Below, piece after piece: positions 9,064 through 18,288 of a DNA stretch of 64,000 nt. Each line of letters begins with the position of its first letter. Position 1 is the stretch's first letter. The position numbers were made by a program, and so were the translations under genes. Source of the DNA: Peristeroidobacter agariperforans (GTDB lineage Bacteria > Pseudomonadota > Gammaproteobacteria > Steroidobacterales > Steroidobacteraceae); assembly GCF_004138335.1 (NCBI RefSeq), contig NZ_RYFW01000006.1, forward strand, positions 186,001 to 250,000, in the 5' to 3' direction. The notes beneath the pieces are model-generated. The model had not been told where the DNA came from. It saw nothing but the letters and a program-made list of their open reading frames with translations, and did no database searches.

Positions 9064-9788
9064 GTCGAGGCAGCGGCCAGCGCTGTTTCCATGGCGCTGT
9101 TTCCTTGCACACGGAACGCGGCGATCTCGGATTCGCTCCACTCACGCACGATACGGCCGTCGATCAGCAGCGCCGCTTTGTCGGCGTAGTGTTCGACGAT
9201 GTCCAATGAGTGTGTAGCCAGTAGCACGGCACAGCGGCCGTTGGTCAGTCGATGCTGCAAGTGATGTTTGACCAGCAGCGCACTGGCCGGGTCGAGTCCA
9301 TTGAACGCCTCATCCAGCACGATCACCGTCGGCTCGCCGAGCAGTGCGAGCAGGATGCAAAGCTTCTGTCGTGTGCCCAGCGAATAGGTATCGACAAAGC
9401 TGTCGAAGTAGCCATCGAAGCGCAGCTCGTGCGCCAGCGCGAGGACATCAGCGCCGATCTCTGTCAGTCCTTTCGCCTGCGCGTACACCTCGAGACATTG
9501 GCGGCCGGTGAGCAATCCGGGCAGTTGCTCTGGCGCGCACGCATAACCCAGTCGTTGCTTGGCTGCGAGCGGCTCGGTAGTCGCGGAATGTCCGGCGATG
9601 AAGAGATCACCCGACGATGGCGTGAGCGCGCCGCTGATACAACGAAGCAGCGTGCTCTTGCCGACGCCATTCGGCCCGAGCAAGCAAAACCACTCACCCG
9701 CCGGCACCTGCAAACTCACGCCGCTCAGCACTTCACGCTTGCCGTACTTGGCGTGCACCTGGCGAACATCGAGCACGATCGAAGTCAT
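9060..9788 (-). CDS. ABC transporter ATP-binding protein
   Basis: A 242-residue ABC ATPase with Walker A GPNGVGKST (about 39-47), a signature-like segment YSLGTRQKL (a degenerate LSGGQ), Walker B TVIVLDEAFNGLDPAS and the switch histidine in LLATHSLDIVEHYADK. The subfamily resembles ATPases of export or gliding-type ABC-2 systems. It lies 64 nt downstream of a multi-span membrane protein that is probably its permease. A good ribosome site (GGAGCAGGAAC) precedes the ATG. The substrate is unknown. Confidence 0.9.
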   Translation of the reverse strand: MTSIVLDVRQVHAKYGKREVLSGVSLQVPAGEWFCLLGPNGVGKSTLLRCISGALTPSSGDLFIAGHSATTEPLAAKQRLGYACAPEQLPGLLTGRQCLEVYAQAKGLTEIGADVLALAHELRFDGYFDSFVDTYSLGTRQKLCILLALLGEPTVIVLDEAFNGLDPASALLVKHHLQHRLTNGRCAVLLATHSLDIVEHYADKAALLIDGRIVREWSESEIAAFRVQGNSAMETALAAAST

Positions 9789-9852
9789 GTTCCTGCTCCT
9801 GCACGCAACAGCGGCAGGCTTTCCTCATCGCTCGCGTGATCTTCACAGGACG

Positions 9853-10989
9853 TCATGTCTTGGCTCCGGCGCGCAGTTGTAAGATGGTCGCGAAGGCCGC
9901 GACTGCGGCAACGGCTAGCGCGATCTTCACTACTGGCGATCGGCCGCGATAGTTGTCGACCAGCGCGAACCCGGCGATTGAAACGAACAGCCCTAGCCAG
10001 AGTGCCGCGACCTGCAGCGCCACGCCAATAGGCGCACCGAGCATGACCATGCAGCCGACCGCCAGTACCACACCGATGATCTGATGCGTGAGTGCACGGC
10101 GCGATACTGACCAGACGAACCCCACGAGCGTGATCGGCGTTGCGCGCAGCCATGCGGCGGCCGATTTCGCGACGGTCGTCATCGCCGATACCAGCGCCGC
10201 CAGGTAACTCGCAACGAAGTACATCGCGACGACCGACAGCCCGGCGATGGCGGACGAGCCGCCCTGCACGGCGAGCAAGGCTGCGACCAGCACGTAACGC
10301 GAGTTTTCCGGACGGCTCCACGCCAGCACCTGAGCGATGGGCCATCCGGCCAATGCGGCCGCATCCGGGCGCATGCTCTCGTTCGCCGGCCTGCCCGAGG
10401 GTCGTGGCACGTAACGCGAAGGAACGACGCCTGACACCCTCGCTCGCCCACCCGTCCACCATCCGAAAACGCCACCAATGAGTAATGCGCCCCCCGCGGC
10501 GCCTGCAACTTTTTCAGCGGCGGCAGCGATGCCCTCGTTCGTCACTGCGACCAACGCAGGAAACAGCACCACGATCACTGCGATGACAACCAGCGGCAGC
10601 AGCACGCGAATCGCGTGCGAGACGAGCAAGCTTCGGGGCGGGATGGGCGTGGCGATGAGCCACGACTGGGACTTCGCTTCTTCGAGCTGTCGCCGGCGTC
10701 CACTCACGGAGCTCGCGGCATAGATCGCCGCCACCACGGCCAGTAAGACCCAATAGTCCGCCAGCCCCTCGATGGCGCCAACGACGTGCCCCGACCACGC
10801 AAACAACAGCGCGATCACCACCGCGAGAACACTTAAGACCAGCAGTACGGTCTTACTGCCCTCCCCACGCCACCGTGACAACCAATTAAGGAGCCGCAGC
10901 CATTCGACCAGCAACGCCGGATGCCGACGCAGAAACGTCGGCGTCGAAGCCAGCAAGGACGTTACGCGGTCTGCGCCTTCAGTCGCCAC
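9853..10989 (-). CDS. ABC-2-like membrane permease, partner of the adjacent ATPase
   Basis: A 378-residue integral membrane protein with about eight hydrophobic helices, for example VLLVLSVLAVVIALLFAW, YWVLLAVVAAIYAASSV, LLPLVVIAVIVVLF and VAALWLGLFVSIAGFALV. It has no soluble enzymatic motif. Position directly before the ATPase gene argues that it is the transport subunit. The assigned start is GTG at 10989, overlapping the amino-acid permease by 28 nt. No convincing ribosome site is visible, and a TTG 11 codons in is an alternative. Confidence 0.75.
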   Translation of the reverse strand: MATEGADRVTSLLASTPTFLRRHPALLVEWLRLLNWLSRWRGEGSKTVLLVLSVLAVVIALLFAWSGHVVGAIEGLADYWVLLAVVAAIYAASSVSGRRRQLEEAKSQSWLIATPIPPRSLLVSHAIRVLLPLVVIAVIVVLFPALVAVTNEGIAAAAEKVAGAAGGALLIGGVFGWWTGGRARVSGVVPSRYVPRPSGRPANESMRPDAAALAGWPIAQVLAWSRPENSRYVLVAALLAVQGGSSAIAGLSVVAMYFVASYLAALVSAMTTVAKSAAAWLRATPITLVGFVWSVSRRALTHQIIGVVLAVGCMVMLGAPIGVALQVAALWLGLFVSIAGFALVDNYRGRSPVVKIALAVAAVAAFATILQLRAGAKT

Positions 10990-12299
10990 GTTCGCAGCCC
11001 GTACAGCACGAACACCACGGCCAGCACGACGACCAACGCAGTGAACTGCTCGCCCGTCACCGTCTCATAGAACAGCCACGACAACGACAGGCACGCCGCG
11101 ATTGGCACCAGCGGCCCGCCGGGGGTCAGGTACGGCTCGCCGTCGGTGCGGATGTCTTTCTTGCGCAGGACATAGGCTGCGATCGCACACAGGAAATAAA
11201 GACTCAACGCCGACAGGTTCGCGAAGATGGTCAATGTTTCATACGTGCCCGACAACGCGATCGAAGCGACGATCACACCATAAACGACGATGGCTTTGTG
11301 CGGGCTCTGGAAGGACGGATGCACCGAAGACAGCGTGCGAGGCAGGAACCCGTCGCGGCTCATCGCGAACAGGCCGCGCGGCTCGGACAGAACATTCGCG
11401 CTCAAATAGCCGAACATCGAAATCACGGCGCCCACGACCAGGATCGTGCGTCCGACCGGCCCGACGATTGCGCCCGCCGCGCTGGCCAGCGGCGTGGTGC
11501 GATCGTTCGCCAGGTCCGTGCCCATGATGCCGAGCGCGACGAATTGAATCGCGAGGTACAACAGCGTCGCCGCACCCAGCGCCATGAACGCCGCACGTGG
11601 CACGGTCTTGGAGGGATTCTTCACCTCACCGCTCGGCATCAGCGAGCCTTCGATGCCCGAGAAAGCGAAGATCACGATGCCCGCCGTGCTCAGCACGCTG
11701 CTCGCTTCGGGAACGTGGGTCCAGACCAGATTCGACGGCTCGATGAAGAACACGCCGATCGCGACGAACGCGAGCAGCGGTAACAATTTGGCGACCGTGA
11801 CTCCCTCGATGACGCGCGCCCCGGTTTTCACGCCGCGATAGTTGATCGCGACGAGGGTGCCGACGAGCAACACGACGACAGCCCGGTAAACCCAGGCTGA
11901 GCTGCCTGGCGCCAGCGTCAGAATGGATCGAGCCAGCACGTTACAAACACCCGCCGCGGCCGAGGTACCGGTGGCCAGCACCAAACATCCAGCCACGAAG
12001 CCCCACATCGGTCCGATCGCTGTTTCCACATAGGCATAGGGCCCGCCGGTCGCGGAAACCCGGCTGCCTGCCTCGGCGAAACACATGACCACCAGGCCGA
12101 TGATGATTGCGCAGGCCACATAGGCCAGCGGCGCGGCGGTGCCGAGCTGCAGGACGGCGAAGGCCGGCAGCACGAAAATGCCGCTGCCCACCGTGTAGTT
12201 GAAGATGGTCGCTGCCAGCTGGCGGGTCCCCAGCTCGCGGGCCAACAGTGCGTCCGGATTGCCGGCCTGAACGGCCGAGGTGTTATTAGTGTCGTGCAT
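10962..12299 (-). CDS. APC-family amino acid permease
   Basis: A 445-residue secondary transporter with twelve hydrophobic segments. The first bears the APC substrate-binding loop (NYTVGSGIFVLPAFAV, about residues 34-49). Family traits include SGIEGSLMPSGEVKNP in helix 6 and LSANVLSEPRGLFAMSRDG. It is likely an inner-membrane amino acid:proton symporter or exchanger; the substrate cannot be read from sequence. The ATG lies close to a GGAGG that is on the opposite strand, so no clear minus-strand ribosome site is seen. It overlaps the next gene by 28 nt. Confidence 0.9.
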   Translation of the reverse strand: MHDTNNTSAVQAGNPDALLARELGTRQLAATIFNYTVGSGIFVLPAFAVLQLGTAAPLAYVACAIIIGLVVMCFAEAGSRVSATGGPYAYVETAIGPMWGFVAGCLVLATGTSAAAGVCNVLARSILTLAPGSSAWVYRAVVVLLVGTLVAINYRGVKTGARVIEGVTVAKLLPLLAFVAIGVFFIEPSNLVWTHVPEASSVLSTAGIVIFAFSGIEGSLMPSGEVKNPSKTVPRAAFMALGAATLLYLAIQFVALGIMGTDLANDRTTPLASAAGAIVGPVGRTILVVGAVISMFGYLSANVLSEPRGLFAMSRDGFLPRTLSSVHPSFQSPHKAIVVYGVIVASIALSGTYETLTIFANLSALSLYFLCAIAAYVLRKKDIRTDGEPYLTPGGPLVPIAACLSLSWLFYETVTGEQFTALVVVLAVVFVLYGLRTWRLKAQTA

Positions 12300-12375
12300 C
12301 GGCCGGAGGATAGCCGATGCGAAGGCGCAAGAGACCAGCGCCTAGGAGTTCAAAATCATCATTTCATGGATCGTA

Positions 12376-12408
12376 CCCACCGTCCGGCCCGCGGGCGCGG
12401 ACGGTGGG
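12376..12408 (-). terminator. GC-rich hairpin after lpdA, probable transcript end
   Basis: Perfect 11-bp inverted repeat CCCACCGTCCG / CGGACGGTGGG around an 11-nt, partly self-complementary GC loop, 12 nt past the lpdA stop. There is no U-tract, so it is not a classic intrinsic terminator. It could stabilise the 3' end of the suc-lpd mRNA. Confidence 0.5.
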
Positions 12409-12419
12409 CCCGAATTCGA

Positions 12420-13844
12420 TCAACGATTCGGAAAGTCGATCGCGATCTTGTCCGCGTTCAGCGCCGCCTCGTGCACAGCCTCGGACAGGGTCGGGTGCGC
12501 GTGGATGGTCCGCTGCAGGTCTTCGGTGCTCGCCGAGTACTCCATCGCCAGCACGGCTTCGGCGATCAGCTCGCCGGCCATCGGGCCGATGATGTGAACG
12601 CCCAGGATCTCATCGTCATCCGTCGCCGCGACGATCTTGGCAAAGCCTGCGGTCGCTTCCATCGCACGAGCGCGACCGCTGGCGAGGAACGGGAACGAGC
12701 CGACCTTGTAAGCACGGCCGCTCTTCTTCACTTCCTCTTCGGTCAGGCCGACCCAGGCGATTTCGGGCGCGGTGTAGATGACCGAAGGAATGGTCTTGTA
12801 ATTCACTTCGGCGATCTTGCCGGCGATCAGGTCGGCGACCATCACGCCCTCTTCCTTGCCCTTGTGCGCGAGCATGGGGCCGCGCACGACGTCACCGACC
12901 GCCCACACGTTGGCTGCGTCGGTCTTGCAGTCGTGATCGACCTTGATGAAGCCGCGCTCATCGATCTGCACGCCGGTGCCGTCACCGAGCAGATCCTTGG
13001 TGAAGGGACGACGGCCGATCGCGACCACGACCTTGTCCACTTCCAGGGTCTGCTCGCCCTTGGCGTCGCTGTACTTCAGCTTCACGCCGCTGGCCGACTT
13101 GTCGGCGCCGCTGACTTTGGCGCCCAGGCGGATGTCGAGACCGAGCTTCTTGAAGTGCTTGAGCGCTTCCTTGGCGACGGCCCCGTCGGCAGCCGGCAGG
13201 AACGTTTCGAGCGCTTCGAGCACCACGACTTCCGAGCCGAGACGACGCCAAACGCTGCCGAGCTCCAGACCGATGACGCCGGCGCCGACGACGCACAGAC
13301 GCTTCGGCACGCTGTCGAATTCCAACGCGCCCCACGAGTCGACGATCTGCTTGCCGTCGAACGGCATGCTCTTCAGTTCGGTCGGCGAGGAGCCCGAAGC
13401 GAGAATGACGTGCTTGGCGGTCAGCTCTTCCTTCTTGCCATCCTTGCCGGTGAACTCGACCTTGTTGCCCTTGAGCAGCTTGCCGTGGCCCTGCAGACCA
13501 GTGACCCCCGCGGCCTTGAACAGCGAGCTGATGCCCTGAGTCGAGGCCTTCACGATGCCGGCGCGACGCTTCTGCATCGTCGCCACATCGACGGACACAT
13601 CGCCGACCTTGATGCCGTGAACCGCGAACTCGTGCTGGGCCCGGTGCACCAGCTCCGAGGATTCGAGCAGCGCTTTGGAAGGAATACAGCCCGCATTCAA
13701 GCAGGTGCCGCCGAAGGCATACGAACCGTCCTTGTTCACCCACTCATCGATGCAGGCCACTTTGAGCTTGTTCTGGCCGGCGCGGATGGCGGCGGGATAA
13801 CCGGCGGGACCACCGCCGATGACGATGACGTCGTACTGGGACAT
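12420..13844 (-). CDS. lpdA: Dihydrolipoyl dehydrogenase (E3)
   Basis: FAD-dependent flavoprotein that reoxidises dihydrolipoamide with NAD+, the E3 of 2-oxoacid dehydrogenase complexes. The 474 residues show the FAD-binding motif VIGGGPAGYPAA, redox-active disulfide GGTCLNAGCIPSKALL, NAD-binding GAGVIGLELGSVW, second FAD motif VWAVGDVVRGPMLAHK, and the C-terminal His-Glu active pair in HAHPTLSEAVHEA. It is the third gene of sucA-sucB-lpdA, separated from sucB by 88 nt containing a strong hairpin. Confidence 0.97.
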   Translation of the reverse strand: MSQYDVIVIGGGPAGYPAAIRAGQNKLKVACIDEWVNKDGSYAFGGTCLNAGCIPSKALLESSELVHRAQHEFAVHGIKVGDVSVDVATMQKRRAGIVKASTQGISSLFKAAGVTGLQGHGKLLKGNKVEFTGKDGKKEELTAKHVILASGSSPTELKSMPFDGKQIVDSWGALEFDSVPKRLCVVGAGVIGLELGSVWRRLGSEVVVLEALETFLPAADGAVAKEALKHFKKLGLDIRLGAKVSGADKSASGVKLKYSDAKGEQTLEVDKVVVAIGRRPFTKDLLGDGTGVQIDERGFIKVDHDCKTDAANVWAVGDVVRGPMLAHKGKEEGVMVADLIAGKIAEVNYKTIPSVIYTAPEIAWVGLTEEEVKKSGRAYKVGSFPFLASGRARAMEATAGFAKIVAATDDDEILGVHIIGPMAGELIAEAVLAMEYSASTEDLQRTIHAHPTLSEAVHEAALNADKIAIDFPNR

Positions 13845-13892
13845 GCGAGCTCCGCAACTATTCTTTATCTAGGAAACAAAATGGGGACAGGA

Positions 13893-13918
13893 ATGGACGC
13901 TGCAAGCGCAGCGTCCAT
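13893..13918 (-). other. Perfect 11-bp intercistronic hairpin between sucB and lpdA
   Basis: Arms ATGGACGCTGC and GCAGCGTCCAT with loop AAGC, 14 nt after the sucB stop. No U-run follows, so read-through into lpdA is likely. It may act as an mRNA processing or stability element, or as an attenuator tuning E3 relative to E1/E2. Confidence 0.55.
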
Positions 13919-13932
13919 CCCCAGCAGGCAGG

Positions 13933-15153
13933 TTACAGCTGCAGCAGCAGGCGCGCCGGATCTTCCAGCGCTTCCTTGATCGCCACCAGGAACTGTACCG
14001 ACTCGCGGCCGTCGACGATGCGATGGTCGTAAGTGAGCGCCAGGTACATCATCGGGCGGATCTTGATCTCGCCGTCGACCACCATCGGACGCTCCTGGAT
14101 CTTGTGCATGCCGAGGATCGCGACCTGCGGCGGATTCAGGATCGGCGTCGACATCAGCGAGCCGAACACGCCGCCGTTGGTGATCGTGAACGTGCCGCCG
14201 GTCAGCTCTTCCAGGGAGATCGAGCCGTCGCGGGCCTTCTTGGCGTAGTCGCCCACGCCCTGCTCCAGTTCGGCGAAGCTCAGCGCTTCAGCGTTACGAA
14301 GCACCGGCACCATCAAGCCGCGCTCCGTGGAGACCGCGACGCCGATGTCGTAGAACTCGTGATAGACGATGTCGTTGCCGTCGATGGACGCGTTCACCGC
14401 CGGGAACTTGCGCAGCGCTTCGATCGCCGCCTTGATGAAGAACGAGCTGAAGCCCAGCTTCACGCCGTGCGCCTTCTCGAACTTGTCCTTGTAGCGGGCG
14501 CGGATCTCGTTCACCGCCGTCAGGTCGACTTCGTTGAACGTCGTCAGCATCGCAGCCGTGGACTGCGCTTGAATCAAACGCTCGGCAATGCGAGCACGCA
14601 GACGAGTCATCGGCACGCGCTGCTCGTTGCGCGAGCCAACAGCCGCCGGCAACTTCACAGCCGGAGCTTTCGCGGCCGGCGCCTTCGCTTCCGCCGGAGC
14701 CGGCTTGCCCGCCATGTGTTGAATCACGTCGCCCTTGCTCACGCGGCCATCGCGGCCGCTGCCAGCGATCTGCGTGGCATCGAGTTTGTGCTCTTCGACC
14801 ATGCGCTTCGCGGCCGGAGCGAGCTTGCCGCCGGCAGCGGCAGCAGCCTTCTCGGCAGGAGCCGCTTCGGCCTTCGCTTCGCTCTTGGCAGCAGGAACAG
14901 CAGCAACGCCCTCGCCCGCCTCCAGAATCGCCAGCACCTGACCGCTCGTGACAGTCGCGCCGTTCTCGACCTTCAGCTCTTTGATCACGCCTGCCGACGG
15001 CGCCGGCACTTCGAGCACCACCTTGTCGGTTTCCAGGTCGACCAGATTTTCATCGCGGCTGACGGCCTCGCCGGGCTTCTTGTGCCAGGACACCAGGGTG
15101 GCGTCGGTAACGGACTCGGGTAATTGCGGAACCTTGATTTCGATACTCATCAT
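13933..15153 (-). CDS. sucB: 2-oxoglutarate dehydrogenase E2, dihydrolipoyl succinyltransferase
   Basis: Core acyltransferase of the TCA-cycle 2-oxoglutarate dehydrogenase complex. Domains: one N-terminal lipoyl domain with lipoyl-lysine in [15 protein letters not shown] (about 38-52), an Ala/Lys/Glu/Pro-rich linker, a peripheral-subunit-binding domain ([15 protein letters not shown] to GDVIQHM), a second Ala/Pro linker, and a C-terminal catalytic domain with [13 protein letters not shown] near the end. Two adjacent ATGs (15153, 15150); family N-termini start [13 protein letters not shown], so the second is equally likely. 24 nt after sucA. Confidence 0.97.
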   Translation of the reverse strand: MMSIEIKVPQLPESVTDATLVSWHKKPGEAVSRDENLVDLETDKVVLEVPAPSAGVIKELKVENGATVTSGQVLAILEAGEGVAAVPAAKSEAKAEAAPAEKAAAAAGGKLAPAAKRMVEEHKLDATQIAGSGRDGRVSKGDVIQHMAGKPAPAEAKAPAAKAPAVKLPAAVGSRNEQRVPMTRLRARIAERLIQAQSTAAMLTTFNEVDLTAVNEIRARYKDKFEKAHGVKLGFSSFFIKAAIEALRKFPAVNASIDGNDIVYHEFYDIGVAVSTERGLMVPVLRNAEALSFAELEQGVGDYAKKARDGSISLEELTGGTFTITNGGVFGSLMSTPILNPPQVAILGMHKIQERPMVVDGEIKIRPMMYLALTYDHRIVDGRESVQFLVAIKEALEDPARLLLQL

Positions 15154-15177
15154 TTGATCCTGTTATTGACCGCGGCG

Positions 15178-18060
15178 TTACTTGTTCGCGGCCTTCAGGC
15201 GCGTGGTATGCCGGAGGGATTCTTCGGTGCTGGTGGAACGCAGCGCGGCGTCGACCAGCGCCTGCTGTTGTTCCTGGTGCATCTGGGCGATACCCGTGGC
15301 GGGAGCGGCCGCCGGAGCGCGGCCTGCGTACAGCAGCTGATGATCCTTCGACAGCGACTCCTGCAAACGATGGCGAATCTGGTACCAGGCGCCCTGATTC
15401 TGCGGCTCCTCCTGACACCAGACGATTTCCTTGGCATTCGGATACTTCTTGACGATCGCCGCGTACTCTTCCGCCGGGAACGGGTACAGCTGTTCGACGC
15501 GCACGATCGCGACGTTGTGCAAGCCGTCGCCACGACGCGAGTCGAGCAGGTCGAAATAAACCTTGCCGGAGCAGAACACGACGCGCGTGACCTTGCTCGC
15601 CTGAATGTCGTCGACCTCGTCGATGACGGTGCGGAACGAGCCCTGCGTCAGATCGTCGAGCTGCGACACCGACAGCTTGTGACGCAGCAGGCTCTTCGGC
15701 GACATGATGATGAGCGGCTTGCGGAAGTTCTGTTTCATCTGCCGACGCAGCATGTGGAACATCTGCGCCGGCGTCGAGGGCACGCACACCTGCATGTTCT
15801 GCTCGGCGCACAACTGCAGGAAGCGCTCCAGGCGCCCCGAGGAATGTTCCGGACCCTGGCCTTCATAGCCGTGCGGCAACATCATGGTCAAACCGCACAG
15901 CCGGCCCCACTTCGCTTCGCCGGAGCTGATGAACTGGTCGATGATGACTTGCGCGCCGTTGACGAAGTCGCCGAACTGAGCTTCCCAGATCGTCAGGCTG
16001 TTCGGTTCGGTGGTCGAGAAGCCGTACTCGAAGCCGAGCACCGCCTCTTCCGACAGGAACGAGTCGTACACATCGAAGCGCGGCTGGCTCGGCGCCAGGT
16101 GCTGCAGCGGAATGTAGTTTTCTTCGCTGTTCTGGTCGTGCCACACCGCGTGCCGATGGAAGAACGTGCCGCGGCCGCTGTCCTGACCGATCAGGCGCAC
16201 TTCATAGCCTTCGGTGAGCAGCGTTGCGTACGCCAGATTCTCGGCGAAGCCCCAGTCGAGCGGCAGCTGGCCTGCAGCCATCTTCTCGCGATCCTGGACG
16301 ATCTTCGCGACTTGACGGTGCAACGTCAGGTTCGACGGCAGCGTCGTGAGCTTGGTGGCGAGCTCGCGCAGCTGCTCGATGCGGACGCCCGTATTCACCG
16401 TTTCGGTGAGGTCCACGTCGTGATACTTGGTCCAGTCGACCGTGTGCTTGTTGCCGATCAAGCCGAGCGACTGCTTGGCCTGCGACTTGCCCTCGTCCAT
16501 CTCGCGACGGTACTGATCGACCATCGCATCGGCATCCGCCATGGTGATCACCTTTTCGGCGACCAGGCGATCGGCGTAGATCTGTCGCGGCGTCTTGTGC
16601 GCGCGGATCTTCGAGTACATCACCGGCTGCGTGGCCGCCGGCTCGTCCGACTCGTTGTGACCCAGACGACGGTAGCAGACCAGATCGATCACGACGTCCT
16701 TGTGGAACGTCATGCGGTAATCGAGCGCGAGGCGCGCGACGAACGCCACGGCTTCCGGATCGTCGCCGTTCACGTGGAAGATCGGCGCTTCGATCATCTT
16801 CGCCACGTCGCTGCAGTACATGGTCGAGCGGGCATCTTCCGGCTTGGAGATGGTGAAGCCGACCTGGTTGTTGATGATCACGTGCACCGTGCCGCCGGTG
16901 TAGAAGCCGCGCACCTGCGACATCTGCAGCGTTTCCATCACCACGCCCTGGCCCGCGAAGGCAGCGTCGCCGTGAATCAGCAGCGGCATCACCTTGTCGC
17001 CCTTCGTGTCGCTACGGCGCTGCTGACGGGCACGCACCGAGCCTTCGACCACCGGGTTCACGACTTCGAGGTGCGAAGGATTGAACGCCATCGCGACGTG
17101 TACGTTGCCGCCCGGCGTCTTGATGTCGGTCGAGAAGCCCTTGTGGTACTTCACGTCGCCCGAGCCCTGCATGTGGTTCACGTCATAGTGACCTTCGAAC
17201 TCGGAGAACAGCTTCTGCGGTGACTTGCCGACCACGTTCACCAGCAGGTTCAAGCGGCCGCGGTGGGCCATGCCGATGACCATTTCTTCGATGCCACGCA
17301 GGCCGCCCTGCTGGATCAGGTCGTCGACCAGCGGCACCAGCGCATCGCCGCCTTCCAGCGAGAAGCGCTTCTGCGCGGGATACTTGGTGGCGAGGTAACG
17401 CTCGAGGCCTTCGGCCGCGGTCAGGTGCCGGAGGAACGTCTTCTTCTCCTCGGCGGAGAAGCGATTGGTCACCCGACCTTCCTGGAAGCGATTCTGCAGC
17501 CACAGGCGCTCGGTCGAATTGGATACGTGTGCGAACTCGGCGCCGATGGTGCCGCAGTAGATCTGGCGCAGCTGAGCGACGATGTCTTTCAGCTTCATGC
17601 GCTTCGCGATCGCATCGGTGCGCGAGCCGGTGAAGAACTCGGTCTCCAGGTCCGCATTGCTCAGACCGAAGTGCGACAGCTCGAGCACCTCCGGCACGGG
17701 GCGCTTCATCAGGCCCAGGGGGTCAATGTCTGCAACCAGGTGGCCGCGATTGGAATAAACCTGCACCAGTCGAGAGACGGCGCCCTGTTTGGCAGCAGCG
17801 TCGCTGGAGACTGAGGTGGCCGCGGCAGCCGCTGCCGGAGCGCCAATCGTGTAGGCGCGCTTGGCGAGTGCATCGCGAATCGGGCCATGCGCTACGTCGC
17901 TGGCGGCGCCTGGTTTTCCGAGTCCAGCAAAGTAGTCGCGCCACTTGGGCTCGACCGATGCTGGATCAGCGAGAAACTGTTCGTAGAGGGATTCGATGTA
18001 GGGGGCGTTGCCAGCCCCGAGAGGCGTAGAGTCGAGCAAAGCTCGCAAAGAGTCGCTCAT
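15178..18060 (-). CDS. sucA: 2-oxoglutarate dehydrogenase E1, thiamine-diphosphate dependent
   Basis: Decarboxylating E1 of the 2-oxoglutarate dehydrogenase complex, 960 residues, normal for the OdhA/SucA type. Visible family motifs: N-terminal YIESLYEQFLADP and WRDYF, IGMAHRGRLNLLVN, GDVKYHKGFS, LIHGDAAFAGQGVVMETLQ, the ThDP/metal-binding region around HVNGDDPEAV, and C-terminal VDSFLSEE-like ..YDSFLSEEAVLGFEYG followed by FGDFVNGAQVIIDQF. First gene of the operon, with a 228-nt leader region upstream. Identification is secure. Confidence 0.97.
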   Translation of the reverse strand: MSDSLRALLDSTPLGAGNAPYIESLYEQFLADPASVEPKWRDYFAGLGKPGAASDVAHGPIRDALAKRAYTIGAPAAAAAATSVSSDAAAKQGAVSRLVQVYSNRGHLVADIDPLGLMKRPVPEVLELSHFGLSNADLETEFFTGSRTDAIAKRMKLKDIVAQLRQIYCGTIGAEFAHVSNSTERLWLQNRFQEGRVTNRFSAEEKKTFLRHLTAAEGLERYLATKYPAQKRFSLEGGDALVPLVDDLIQQGGLRGIEEMVIGMAHRGRLNLLVNVVGKSPQKLFSEFEGHYDVNHMQGSGDVKYHKGFSTDIKTPGGNVHVAMAFNPSHLEVVNPVVEGSVRARQQRRSDTKGDKVMPLLIHGDAAFAGQGVVMETLQMSQVRGFYTGGTVHVIINNQVGFTISKPEDARSTMYCSDVAKMIEAPIFHVNGDDPEAVAFVARLALDYRMTFHKDVVIDLVCYRRLGHNESDEPAATQPVMYSKIRAHKTPRQIYADRLVAEKVITMADADAMVDQYRREMDEGKSQAKQSLGLIGNKHTVDWTKYHDVDLTETVNTGVRIEQLRELATKLTTLPSNLTLHRQVAKIVQDREKMAAGQLPLDWGFAENLAYATLLTEGYEVRLIGQDSGRGTFFHRHAVWHDQNSEENYIPLQHLAPSQPRFDVYDSFLSEEAVLGFEYGFSTTEPNSLTIWEAQFGDFVNGAQVIIDQFISSGEAKWGRLCGLTMMLPHGYEGQGPEHSSGRLERFLQLCAEQNMQVCVPSTPAQMFHMLRRQMKQNFRKPLIIMSPKSLLRHKLSVSQLDDLTQGSFRTVIDEVDDIQASKVTRVVFCSGKVYFDLLDSRRGDGLHNVAIVRVEQLYPFPAEEYAAIVKKYPNAKEIVWCQEEPQNQGAWYQIRHRLQESLSKDHQLLYAGRAPAAAPATGIAQMHQEQQQALVDAALRSTSTEESLRHTTRLKAANK

Positions 18061-18288
18061 TGCGCTCGCAAGTTCCTGTTGGGACTATGGAAGATGGGGC
18101 CCGCGTTGGCCATGGACGGACATTTTAGAGGGCCGGCATTGTAGCCGAACCACGCTGCGGTTGAGAAACGCAGTGTGATAAGTCGCGTGCTTAGCGAGAT
18201 CGATTTCACACCCTGACCTACTGAGCGCGTGGCTGACACCCGGTCCATCATGGGGCAATGATGGGGTCGGAGTTGCCGATTTCAGCGC
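18061..18288. other. Intergenic region with sucA leader/promoter
   Basis: This 228-nt stretch must hold the sucA promoter on its left side and the end of the kinase-acyltransferase transcript on its right. A short dyad CATCAT-GGGGCA-ATGATG (18246-18263) is visible, without a U-tract. No ORF with coding character and no confident -35/-10 pair were found. Confidence 0.4.

Noticed and set aside
9785-10462. A 225-codon minus-strand frame inside the ABC permease gene
   Set aside because: Overlaps a membrane protein with strong hydrophobic periodicity in the other frame; this one is Arg/Gly-rich without structure.
12376-12408. Calling the lpdA 3' hairpin a classic intrinsic terminator
   Set aside because: No U-tract follows on either strand; it is listed only as a probable 3'-end structure.
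12317-12592. Plus-strand ORF with a good GGAGG upstream, antisense to the lpdA end
   Set aside because: The product is Arg/Ser/Pro-rich with no homology and overlaps the lpdA C-terminus; the ribosome-like site is probably chance.
12294-13979. A 561-codon plus-strand open frame covering lpdA
   Set aside because: It is antisense to a fully conserved lpdA, His/Arg/Asp-rich with no domain, and arises from the GC bias of the real gene.
15124-17223. A 699-codon plus-strand open frame over sucA
   Set aside because: Antisense shadow of sucA; composition (His, Arg, Val, Leu repeats) is typical of reverse-frame GC-rich coding sequence.
18246-18263. Terminator at the end of the kinase-acyltransferase gene
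   Set aside because: The dyad is only 6 bp with no U-tract, so it is not called as a terminator.
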